A DNA stretch of 64,000 nucleotides from positions 24,567-88,566 of the forward strand of contig NZ_PREX01000008.1 of assembly GCF_009935905.1 (NCBI RefSeq), read 5' to 3'. Made by a program: the position numbers and the translations under genes. The stretch's first letter is position 1. Each line of letters begins with the position of its first letter. This stretch comes from Alkalibacterium sp. MB6 (GTDB lineage Bacteria > Bacillota > Bacilli > Lactobacillales > Carnobacteriaceae_A). This document shows positions 57,214-64,000 of the stretch, in pieces. The notes beneath the pieces were generated by a model. That model saw nothing but the letters and a program-made list of their open reading frames with translations. It had not been told where the DNA came from and made no database searches.

Positions 57214-58080
57214 ATGGCTAAGGTATTAAAAGGAAAACCAGTTGCCCAAGACATTATAAAAGGAACACAACAAACAGTTGAAGACTTGAATAAAATAAAC
57301 GTATTTCCAAAGTTAACCATTGTTAGAGTGGGTGACGACCCGTCTTCTATTTCTTATGAAACAGCAGCCATAAAAACAATGAATCAAGTAGGCATCGAGG
57401 TCGAAAGCGTCGTGTTTGATAGCAATGTCGAGGTAGAAACAGTGATTCAAGCGATTGAAGAACTGAACAGAGACTATGCCGTGCATGGTATATTGGTGAT
57501 GCAACCCTTGCCGGCCAGCATAGATCGAAATGATATAGCTCGACATATTCAGCCCACTAAAGACATTGATGGCTTGACACCAATGAACTTGGGACGAGTT
57601 GTCGAAAATGATCCAACTACTTTAGAACCCAGTACGCCACGTGCGGTCATGGCTTTGTTAGCTTATTACAACATTGGTATAGAAGGTAAAGATATTTGTG
57701 TGATTGGAAGTAGCCCAGTTGTTGGTAAACCACTGACGGTGATGCTTTTAAATGCTGAAGCAACTGTAACTAACTTGCATATTAAATCCAAGGACGTAAA
57801 AAAATATACCAAAGAAGCAGACATTATCATCTCTGCCACAGGGGCAACAGAATTAGTCACGGCTGATTATATCAAAGAAGGGGCTGTCGTTATTGATGTC
57901 GGCTTCGGTTATAAAGACGGGAAGCCTGTCGGGGATGTAAAATACGATGAAGTCTCTAAAAAAGCATCGGCCATTACGCCTGTTCCTGGAGGAGTCGGGT
58001 CGATAACGACAGCCATTTTAGCAGAGCAAGTCACTCAAGCTGCTTGGATGATGCGCTCAGATGAAGATTCTGGTCACTAG
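57214..58080 (+). CDS. folD: Methylene-THF dehydrogenase / methenyl-THF cyclohydrolase
   Basis: Bifunctional FolD of 288 residues, linking methylene-THF, methenyl-THF and formyl-THF. Visible motifs are DPSSISYETAAIKTMNQVGI (catalytic Lys region, with Tyr), ILVMQPLPASID, KDIDGLTPMNLGRV, and VIGSSPVVGKPLTVML for the cofactor. TPVPGGVGSITTAILAEQV closes it. GGAGGA before the start lies inside the end of fchA. Confidence 0.95.
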   Translation: MAKVLKGKPVAQDIIKGTQQTVEDLNKINVFPKLTIVRVGDDPSSISYETAAIKTMNQVGIEVESVVFDSNVEVETVIQAIEELNRDYAVHGILVMQPLPASIDRNDIARHIQPTKDIDGLTPMNLGRVVENDPTTLEPSTPRAVMALLAYYNIGIEGKDICVIGSSPVVGKPLTVMLLNAEATVTNLHIKSKDVKKYTKEADIIISATGATELVTADYIKEGAVVIDVGFGYKDGKPVGDVKYDEVSKKASAITPVPGGVGSITTAILAEQVTQAAWMMRSDEDSGH

Positions 58081-58128
58081 TATTCAGTGTGGAGACGAAT
58101 TCGGTTAGACTAAAAAGGAGCGGGAAGA

Positions 58129-58713
58129 ATGGGAAAAAAAGAGTTGCGAAAAGGGATGCTCATCTCACTGGAAGAAGTAGACGGAATGGAACGCAGACGA
58201 ATTGAAAAAGCCATGCATACGCAGTTGTTTGATTCCCCAATGTGGAAAGAAGCTAAGCGCATTGGAGTCACTGTTTCAGGCGAGAAAGAATGGGACACTC
58301 ACTCAATCATTAAACGAGCTTGGAAAGAAGATAAACAGGTTTTTGTACCTAAATCGATTCACTCTTCAAGAGAACTCCATTTTTATCACCTGACCTCATT
58401 TGATCAGTTGGAGACAGGTTATTTTAATTTACAAGAACCATTAACTGACCAGACTGAGAGAGTCAATGCAGAGGAAATAGACTTGCTCATTGTACCAGGC
58501 TTACTCTTTACACTGTCTGGTTACCGTATTGGTTTTGGTGGTGGTTTTTTTGATCGGTTTTTGGTAGACTTTCCTAATACAACACTTTCTTTGGTCCATA
58601 CCAATCAACTGGTTGAATCCTTCCCTATTGAAGCGCATGACGTACCAGTGGATTACATCGTGACAGAAAATGAGTGGCTTGAAACCGGACTTAATAAAGA
58701 GATGAGAGAATAG
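58129..58713 (+). CDS. 5-formyltetrahydrofolate cyclo-ligase
   Basis: A 194-residue MTHFS-family enzyme that returns 5-formyl-THF to methenyl-THF using ATP. It begins GKKELRKGMLISL, has SIIKRAWKEDKQVFVPK and the ATP/Mg motif YRIGFGGGFFDRFL. It closes the fhs-fchA-folD operon and keeps folate from being trapped. Its N-terminus is typical length; AAGGAGCGG precedes the ATG. Confidence 0.9.
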   Translation: MGKKELRKGMLISLEEVDGMERRRIEKAMHTQLFDSPMWKEAKRIGVTVSGEKEWDTHSIIKRAWKEDKQVFVPKSIHSSRELHFYHLTSFDQLETGYFNLQEPLTDQTERVNAEEIDLLIVPGLLFTLSGYRIGFGGGFFDRFLVDFPNTTLSLVHTNQLVESFPIEAHDVPVDYIVTENEWLETGLNKEMRE

Positions 58714-58728
58714 TGTGAAAATGTTTTC

Positions 58729-58757
58729 TTGAGTGTATGACGCCGCTCACTTATAAT
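58729..58757 (+). promoter_or_regulatory. Promoter of the THF-riboswitch/folT unit
   Basis: -35 TTGAGT (58729-58734), 17-base spacer, -10 TATAAT (58752-58757), placed just upstream of the riboswitch. Confidence 0.8.
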
Positions 58758-58770
58758 AAAGAAGGAAAAA

Positions 58771-58866
58771 AGAGTAAGGGGAAAACGTTAAGTGCCGGAT
58801 GGATGGGATGTTGCCTTCGGACGAAAAAACGTCGGTTTTGCGATTTTTCCCTGCATCCGCTTAAAA
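58771..58866 (+). ncRNA. Tetrahydrofolate riboswitch
   Basis: The conserved blocks of the THF (folate) riboswitch appear in order: AAAACGTTAAGTGCC, GGATGGGATGTTGCC, TCGGACGAAA, and CTGCATCCGCTTA. This class is known upstream of folT and folE in Firmicutes, and the gene here is folT-like. Between riboswitch and start codon, CTTCCCTCC can pair with the purine-rich GAAGGGAA or with AAAGGAG of the ribosome site, which suggests translational control. No clear terminator is seen. Confidence 0.85.
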
Positions 58867-58981
58867 ACTTATTCGTTTTTTAGCGAGGAACTCTTTAATT
58901 TGCCGGGACTTCCCTCCTGGACAAAAGCCTCTTTCAGCCAATTTGGCGAAGGGAAATTCAAATTAAAGGAGATCTTCGAGT

Positions 58982-59935
58982 ATGAATGCTTCACCTGATA
59001 ATAACCTAAGTAAAACAAGATGGTTCCACTATGCCTTGATCGGTGTCATTGGTCCGTTCTTACTGTCCTTTTTCATCCCTTATTTGCGAACAGTCAATAA
59101 GGTAAATGGCTCGAATCAAGTCGTTGCTCAAATGGATAACTGGCAGTCTGTCTTAATCGATAAACTCTATTTATTTTTCTTTACGGGTGTGCTCTTCTTG
59201 TTGGGGGTCTTTATTGTTAGGCGCCTGTTTGAAGAAAGTGTCTTAATTGGTTTGTTGCTGGGCTTGTTAATTACTGGAGCCGCCTACTTCTTATTTTTAC
59301 AAAGAGAAATTTTGCAATTTTCTGTCCTTTACGAAGAAAATGGTAATCTTTACGGTATTGCCTTTTTGTTTTATACGTGGATCTTGTTATACAGACTAAT
59401 TAGTTTATATAAGTGGAACTTGAATACACGAAGTATTGCAATAGTCGGTTTATTAATGGCGATGTCTATCGCATTGGGACGAGTAGGGATTACGACGCCG
59501 GTTGTGCGAATCACTTTTGCTTTTTTGCCTACTGCTTTAATCGGCATGCTGTTTGGTCCACTTGTTGGGGGAGCAGCCGCTACCCTTGTTGATGTATTAA
59601 CCTTTTTACTTGTTGGAGGAGCAGGTAGCTTTTTCCCTGGCTTTACCTTATCAGCGTTGCTTACCGGTATGATTTATGGTTTCTTTCTTCATAAAAGGCA
59701 AGTCACTAAAACCCGTGTGCTTATGGCGGAACTCATTATTGCCATCTTCATTAACTTAACCTTGAATACCTTATGGATTTACATCCTAACTCGAAACCCT
59801 CTCGCTGTTATTTTGCCACCAAGATTAGTGCAAAATGCTGTAACGATTGTGGTTCGATTTGTAAGTATCTGGTTTATTTCAACAAACAAACAACTCCAAC
59901 GCTTGTTTGCCAAGTATTCAACAGCAAGAACGTAA
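58982..59935 (+). CDS. folT: FolT-like folate ECF transporter S component, N-terminally extended
   Basis: A 317-residue membrane protein. The C-terminal part (about 155-317) is a typical ECF S component for folate, with FAFLPTALIGMLFGPLVGGAAATLVDVLTFLL and NLTLNTLWIYILTRNPLAVILPPRLVQN. The N-terminal 150 residues add three to four more membrane helices not found in normal 170-190-residue FolT proteins. The THF riboswitch directly upstream supports a folate role. It relies on shared EcfA/EcfT subunits encoded elsewhere. Confidence 0.88.
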   Translation: MNASPDNNLSKTRWFHYALIGVIGPFLLSFFIPYLRTVNKVNGSNQVVAQMDNWQSVLIDKLYLFFFTGVLFLLGVFIVRRLFEESVLIGLLLGLLITGAAYFLFLQREILQFSVLYEENGNLYGIAFLFYTWILLYRLISLYKWNLNTRSIAIVGLLMAMSIALGRVGITTPVVRITFAFLPTALIGMLFGPLVGGAAATLVDVLTFLLVGGAGSFFPGFTLSALLTGMIYGFFLHKRQVTKTRVLMAELIIAIFINLTLNTLWIYILTRNPLAVILPPRLVQNAVTIVVRFVSIWFISTNKQLQRLFAKYSTART

Positions 59936-59944
59936 AGTGAGTGA

Positions 59945-59984
59945 AAGCCCTAAACAGTGGAAGTCGCTGTTTAGGGCTTTTTTT
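59945..59984 (+). terminator. Terminator after folT
   Basis: A perfect 13-bp stem (AAGCCCTAAACAG / CTGTTTAGGGCTT) followed by a T-run. Confidence 0.9.
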
Positions 59985-59996
59985 GAATGGCTCATT

Positions 59997-60419
59997 CTAT
60001 CCCATTTCTGGTTTTTGGCGTTCGTATTTTTCAAACCACTGAGCGGCATCAATCCATTCGATGTGACGAAGCTCTTCGACTTGTAAGGCTTTTATCGTAT
60101 GATCCTTTAGCTTTATAAAAATGTTTTTTTCCTTGTAGCCTATAACGAAACCTTCTATGTCAGGCATATAGCGCCCGTCTTTAATCACATCCAGTTGAAT
60201 GGCTACTGGTTTTTTGTGAGTATAGCTTCGATGCAAGAAGGCCCCCATGTCTTCCAAGGGCATTTTTTTCTTTGGGAGAACCTCTTTTTGCTGATTCGCC
60301 TGCGTTTGCTTTTTCAATGCTTCTGCATGATCTGATAACATCATGCCCATCCATTTCATTTTGCCTCTGTCCTTATAGCCTAAAGCGTCAGGAGATAAAC
60401 GAATAATCTCTTGTGTCAT
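59997..60419 (-). CDS. YolD-like protein
   Basis: A 140-residue basic protein beginning LSPDALGYKDRGKMKWMGMML, with HRSYTHKKPVAIQLDVIKDG and EELRHIEWIDAAQWF near the end, the pattern of YolD-like proteins. In Bacillus these are encoded beside UvrX-type Y-family polymerases, as here (75 bases downstream of uvrX), and are thought to assist or regulate them. Probably in the same SOS-controlled transcript. Confidence 0.82.
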   Translation of the reverse strand: MTQEIIRLSPDALGYKDRGKMKWMGMMLSDHAEALKKQTQANQQKEVLPKKKMPLEDMGAFLHRSYTHKKPVAIQLDVIKDGRYMPDIEGFVIGYKEKNIFIKLKDHTIKALQVEELRHIEWIDAAQWFEKYERQKPEMG

Positions 60420-60494
60420 TTATATCCTCTCCTTTCATTTCTTTGTGTTTAATCGAAATGAATCTCCCCATAAGTAGAAGAGAGCTTATACATG

Positions 60495-61793
60495 TTAAGC
60501 GTCATCTTTCCCAGCGCGGTGGCCACCTAGAAGCTTAGCTCGTTGAAGCGCCATACCACCACTGGCTAGGCTGCTGGCATGAAGCAGAGAAGTATAGCCG
60601 TGTTTTCGTCGAATCAAATCAATCGTCTGATCCAAATCTTCTCGGTGAATCAAGACATCATGTGATTCAAAGAGTGACAACTGTAAGGCTGACTTCGGCT
60701 CAATTTTTCCAAAGGTGACATTAACGACCCTGACAGGAATGGCTTGGTAGTGCCGGTTAAAGAGTATCATGAGACCTTCAATAATCTTGTGTGAGGAATC
60801 TGTCTTTTCAATCATCAATTGATGACTGAATCCACCTTCGTCAATGTGTCGGGAGTAGCCAATCCCTAATTTGACCAAAGCAGTAGTCAAATGATGTTTC
60901 CTCAACCGCATCGCATTTTCTTCAGCCATTTCCCGAATAACAATTTCCACTTCATGCTTTTCCGTGTAATCTCTATTTAAAATTTGATTCTTACTAAATG
61001 ACATCGCCTTAGGAACAAAGGTTTCAGACAAGAGTGTTCGATCAATTCCGTGTGAGTGGAAAAATAGTTGTTCGCCTATAATGCCGAACTTCTTTTTCAG
61101 TTTACTGAGATCTGCTTGGGACAAATCTCGTATGGAATGAATGCCGATACGCTGCAGATGGTGCTCGGTTTTTGAACCAATTCCCCAAAAATCTGACATA
61201 GGTGCAATTCTCCAAACGGTTTCTTGCACATCTTTGTAATGCCATTCAGCGATAAAGTTAGCTTCTTTGTTGTGTTTAGCTTGGTGATCCAAAGCTAGCT
61301 TGGCTAAAAGCGGGTTGTCGCCAATACCGACCGTCACGACAAGCTTTAGTTTTTTCCAAATTAAGTACTGAATATGCCGAGCAATATCTTGGGTCGTTCC
61401 AAATAGACTATGGGAATGGGTCACGTCTAAAAAAGACTCGTCAATACTATACACGTGTAAGTCTTCTTCAGCTACAAATTGTTTGAAAATAGTGACAATA
61501 TCCAAGTTTTTTTCTAAGTAAAGAGCCATCCGTGGCTCAACAATCTCTATAGCAGCGTTTTTGGGAATGTCAAACACACGGGTGCCAGTTCTAACACCGT
61601 ACAGTTTTTTAACCAAGGGGGATGAGGCCAAAACTAGCCCACCGTTATTATCAGGCTTACTCACGACCGCGATTTTGGCTTCCAGTGGATGCTGCTTTCT
61701 TTCAACAGCCTCAACTGAGGCGAAAAAAGATTTCACATCAATACATAAAATATCTCTCACTGGCTCTTGTGAGTAATCCATCATTTGCAACAT
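60495..61793 (-). CDS. uvrX: UvrX/UmuC-type Y-family DNA polymerase
   Basis: Translesion polymerase of 432 residues. The palm motifs ILCIDVKSFFASVEAVER and HVYSIDESFLDVT hold the metal-binding Asp and Glu residues; the helix-hairpin-helix GIGSKTEHHLQRIGIHSIRDL and a little-finger domain follow. It resembles UvrX/YqjW of Bacillus rather than DinB by its N-terminus. The ATG follows AAGGAG by ten bases. Its promoter contains a LexA box (61839-61850), so it should be damage-induced. Confidence 0.88.
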   Translation of the reverse strand: MLQMMDYSQEPVRDILCIDVKSFFASVEAVERKQHPLEAKIAVVSKPDNNGGLVLASSPLVKKLYGVRTGTRVFDIPKNAAIEIVEPRMALYLEKNLDIVTIFKQFVAEEDLHVYSIDESFLDVTHSHSLFGTTQDIARHIQYLIWKKLKLVVTVGIGDNPLLAKLALDHQAKHNKEANFIAEWHYKDVQETVWRIAPMSDFWGIGSKTEHHLQRIGIHSIRDLSQADLSKLKKKFGIIGEQLFFHSHGIDRTLLSETFVPKAMSFSKNQILNRDYTEKHEVEIVIREMAEENAMRLRKHHLTTALVKLGIGYSRHIDEGGFSHQLMIEKTDSSHKIIEGLMILFNRHYQAIPVRVVNVTFGKIEPKSALQLSLFESHDVLIHREDLDQTIDLIRRKHGYTSLLHASSLASGGMALQRAKLLGGHRAGKDDA

Positions 61794-61831
61794 GATACGT
61801 GCTCTCCTTATGGGAATATGTGTTTGGTTTA

Positions 61832-61860
61832 ATTATAGGAACACTCGTTCTATTAGTCAA
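61832..61860 (-). promoter_or_regulatory. LexA-controlled promoter of uvrX
   Basis: On the minus strand -35 TTGACT (61855-61860), a 17-base spacer and -10 TATAAT (61832-61837). The spacer contains GAACGAGTGTTC, a perfect GAAC-N4-GTTC Gram-positive SOS box (61839-61850). Confidence 0.82.
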
Positions 61861-61998
61861 GACGAACAAACTGGAAATACAGTCAAAAAAGAGCTATTTT
61901 CTTTAAAATACGCTAGCATCAAGAAGAAACAAAGTGAAAAAACTTTTTCGGAAATGGAAAAGACATTGGTGAATAAATGAGGAAGGGGGAGTTCCTTA

Positions 61999-62140
61999 TG
62001 ACAAGTTAAAATAAAAAGTGTTAAGTAACTAGTCACCCCACCGGTTTAATGACCAGTTAAATTGAGATTTGCCAAGGAACTAGTCACAATACTGCTTTTA
62101 TGACAAGTTAAAATAAAAAATGCTCAGTAACTAGTCACTA
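61999..62140. repeat. Tandem hairpin locus R5 (three units, 50-51-bp period)
   Basis: ATGACAAGTTAAA, ATGACCAGTTAAA and ATGACAAGTTAAA begin at 61999, 62049 and 62100. Each is followed about 25 bases later by AACTAGTCAC, which pairs with the start. With the following 130-bp element it fills the 524-base gap between uvrX and ohr; no gene is supported there. Confidence 0.8.
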
Positions 62141-62153
62141 AGAGATAAAAAGA

Positions 62154-62283
62154 GGGGCTGAGAAAAAAGTCACTTTTTAGTAATAATTTATAAATCTGAG
62201 TAATTAAAAACACCGTCAAATCAAGGATCATTCTTCCTAGATTTGACGGTGTTTTCCAATTCAGCTAGTTATTTCCCAGCCCC
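62154..62283. mobile_element. 130-bp MITE-like element, copy 1
   Basis: Bounded by GGGGCTGAGAAA and TTTCCCAGCCCC (inverted, 11 of 12 matching) and containing a strong hairpin AAAACACCGTCAAATC / GATTTGACGGTGTTTT. It is identical at all 130 positions, in the same orientation, to 63871-64000. No reading frame. The inner hairpin with its T-run can act as a terminator. Confidence 0.82.
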
Positions 62284-62317
62284 AATCCATTTACTTGTAT
62301 TTAATTAAATCGACTGG

Positions 62318-62755
62318 TTATTTTCCTTCTTCATAAGGAACGACTGTGACGTTAGCGTCGATATTACCTTTTGTTGCTTTTGAATACGGACAGAAGGCAT
62401 GAGCTTTTTCTGCGAGCTCTTGGGCTTGCTGCTCTTCCATATTTTCAAAGCCGACTTCGATATCGACAGCCAACTTGAAGCCACCGTCTGTCGGATCTTT
62501 TAATAAATTAACCGTCAAAGTCACTTGAGAACGGTTATCGACTTTTTCTTGTTTCTTGAAATGCTCTAATGCAGAGTGGAAGCACGCACTGTAGCCCAGT
62601 GCAAAGAGTTGCTCAGGATCGGTTCCGTTTCCTTTGCCACCCATTTCTTTAGGAGTATCCACGTTGACTTCAAATGAACGATCGGGTGAATGACTTTCGC
62701 CTTCTCGAGCACCAGTATTGATGGCTGTTGTTGTATATAACGCTTTATCTGCCAT
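62318..62755 (-). CDS. ohr: Organic hydroperoxide resistance protein
   Basis: A 145-residue Ohr/OsmC-family peroxidase that reduces organic hydroperoxides. The two redox Cys are in GYSACFHSALEHF and HAFCPYSKATKGN. N-terminus ALYTTTAINTGAREGESHSPD and PEQLFALGYSACF are typical of Ohr. No ohrR regulator is adjacent. Confidence 0.94.
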   Translation of the reverse strand: MADKALYTTTAINTGAREGESHSPDRSFEVNVDTPKEMGGKGNGTDPEQLFALGYSACFHSALEHFKKQEKVDNRSQVTLTVNLLKDPTDGGFKLAVDIEVGFENMEEQQAQELAEKAHAFCPYSKATKGNIDANVTVVPYEEGK

Positions 62756-62958
62756 AGGTTAATCTCTCCTCTTCCTTAGTCTATAGTTAGTTTAACACTA
62801 CAGGCTGTAAAAGCAACTTTAAACGATTAAGAGACTGGCCCTTGGCATCATACTAAAAAGAAGAATCGTGCATCCGAGTTTGAATGATAGTACAATAAAA
62901 GGAGAAATTGGTCCTAGACACTGTGTGAATATTGGACGAATAAAAGGAGTAAATGACT

Positions 62959-63858
62959 ATGGAAAAGAACATAATCGAATTAGCAAAGCATCATCAGTTA
63001 GACATCGATGACACCTCCCTAGAGTATGTGAATATGGGATTAGACTTCCAGGTCGTTTTTGGATTAGATAAATCGGGAACAGAATGGGTCCTTCGTATAC
63101 CTCGAAGAACCGATGTCTTTGAGAAAGTACAAATCGAAAAAAGAATTCTTGATATAGTTAATGAATTAGATAGTGATTTTCAAGCGCCAAGGTGGGAAGT
63201 TTTTACAGAAGAATTGATTGCTTACAAGACACTAGAGGGTATACCAGCTGTAACGACTGATATAGAAACAAACGAACAAAAATGGGTGTTTGATATCGCT
63301 GATGTTCCAAAGAACTACACGCAAAGCTTAGGACAGGCACTGGCGACTTTGCACGGAGCTTCTAAAGAAAGAGCCAAAGCTGCAGAGCTTCCTGTTCAAT
63401 CCGCAAAAGATCTTCGACAATCTATGAAGGAACGAATGGATAAAGTAAATGAGCGGTACAAAGTAAATAAGTCACTCTGGGAAAGATGGCAGAAGTGGAT
63501 GGAAGATGAAGACATGTGGCCAAAAGAAACAGGGTTTGTTCATGGCGATTTGTTCCCGGGGCATACACTCGTAGATGAGCAGTTTACAATTACAGGGATT
63601 ATTGATTGGACAGAAGCGAAAGTAGCGGATGTCTCAAATGATTTCACAGCATTTTATATGCTGTTTGGAGAAAGCCAATTAGATGAACTCATTGATGCGT
63701 ACAGTAAAGCAGGCGGTTATACTTGGCCAAAGATGAAACAACATATTATTGAACTACTGTCTACACAAGGCATTACTATTGCAGAATTTGCGTTAACTTC
63801 TGGATTAGAAGAATACGACCAACTAGCGGAACAAATGCTTAGCCATGAGGAAGAGTAA
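62959..63858 (+). CDS. mph: Macrolide 2'-phosphotransferase-like kinase
   Basis: A 299-residue antibiotic kinase of the APH/Mph fold. It starts NIIELAKHHQLDIDD, has VLRIPRR as nucleotide-binding strand, the catalytic loop GFVHGDLFPGHTLVD and the metal motif ITGIIDWTEAKVADVSNDF, as in Mph(B)-like enzymes of bacilli. The ATG at 62959 has AAAGGAG at nine bases; the ATG six bases earlier is too close. It may confer macrolide resistance, but chromosomal Mph-like proteins are sometimes inactive or act on other compounds. The 130-bp element follows its stop codon. Confidence 0.85.
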   Translation: MEKNIIELAKHHQLDIDDTSLEYVNMGLDFQVVFGLDKSGTEWVLRIPRRTDVFEKVQIEKRILDIVNELDSDFQAPRWEVFTEELIAYKTLEGIPAVTTDIETNEQKWVFDIADVPKNYTQSLGQALATLHGASKERAKAAELPVQSAKDLRQSMKERMDKVNERYKVNKSLWERWQKWMEDEDMWPKETGFVHGDLFPGHTLVDEQFTITGIIDWTEAKVADVSNDFTAFYMLFGESQLDELIDAYSKAGGYTWPKMKQHIIELLSTQGITIAEFALTSGLEEYDQLAEQMLSHEEE

Positions 63859-63870
63859 ATGATAATAGAA

Positions 63871-64000
63871 GGGGCTGAGAAAAAAGTCACTTTTTAGTAA
63901 TAATTTATAAATCTGAGTAATTAAAAACACCGTCAAATCAAGGATCATTCTTCCTAGATTTGACGGTGTTTTCCAATTCAGCTAGTTATTTCCCAGCCCC
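63871..64000. mobile_element. 130-bp MITE-like element, copy 2
   Basis: Exact duplicate of 62154-62283 in the same orientation, ending at the last base of the window. The two copies flank ohr and mph as direct repeats. Confidence 0.82.

Noticed and set aside
58792..58998. A 68-codon open frame overlapping the folT leader
   Set aside because: It coincides with the THF riboswitch, whose conserved blocks explain the bases; no ribosome site.
61792..61980. A 62-codon open frame upstream of uvrX on the plus strand
   Set aside because: It crosses the uvrX promoter and LexA box, has no ribosome site at its start and no domain.

Overview
The window is about 64 kb of a low-GC Gram-positive chromosome. 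Gene content, strong AGGAGG-type ribosome binding sites and protein signatures point to Lactobacillales, most likely Carnobacteriaceae of the Alkalibacterium/Marinilactibacillus type. Exported proteins carry Asp/Glu/Thr-rich linkers, as expected for a salt- or alkali-adapted bacterium. The genus is inferred; there is no rRNA in the window, and I found no tRNA genes.

Bases 1-23.8k are an alpha-glucan/maltose region: two GH65 phosphorylases, beta-phosphoglucomutase, two GH13_31 alpha-glucosidases, a maltodextrin ABC importer without its ATPase, a sortase-anchored amylase, a maltose-type PTS EIICBA followed by a probable maltose-6'-phosphate phosphatase (MapP), and a convergent RpiR / PTS EIICB / GH4 6-phospho-alpha-glucosidase cluster. 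Maltose could therefore be used by three routes: ABC uptake plus phosphorolysis, PTS plus MapP plus phosphorolysis, or PTS plus GH4 hydrolysis. Two promoters here share a LacI-type operator at the same distance upstream of the -35 box.

Bases 24k-44.8k hold mixed housekeeping and accessory genes: gluconokinase, a polar amino acid ABC transporter, an HTH/DUF2975 cluster, uronate isomerase, small lipoproteins, a coiled-coil M23 wall hydrolase with a WalR-type box upstream, a ThrE-type exporter pair, RecQ, D-serine dehydratase, a truncated UppS fragment, a guanylate-kinase-like protein, DegV, GMP reductase, a PAP2 phosphatase and a FAD oxidoreductase.

Bases 44.9k-51.7k hold a TrpXYZ-type ABC operon and a methionine ABC operon. 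The trp operon has a long leader with a 23-codon peptide containing two Trp codons and a chain of mutually exclusive stems that ends in two coupled terminators. This looks like ribosome-mediated attenuation rather than a T-box and is the most striking finding. Upstream of the methionine operon lie two candidate minus-strand small RNAs with C-rich, anti-Shine-Dalgarno-like loops.

Bases 51.7k-64k hold a DJ-1/PfpI protein, methylglyoxal synthase, alanine dehydrogenase, a one-carbon folate operon (fhs-fchA-folD-MTHFS), a tetrahydrofolate riboswitch before a folT-like transporter gene, an SOS-type uvrX/yolD pair with a LexA box in its promoter, Ohr, and a macrolide phosphotransferase. The last two genes lie between two identical 130-bp MITE-like elements.

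Across the window, six intergenic loci carry tandem imperfect palindromes with a nearly constant 50-52 bp period although their sequences differ. A larger, highly structured inverted-repeat element lies downstream of trpZ.
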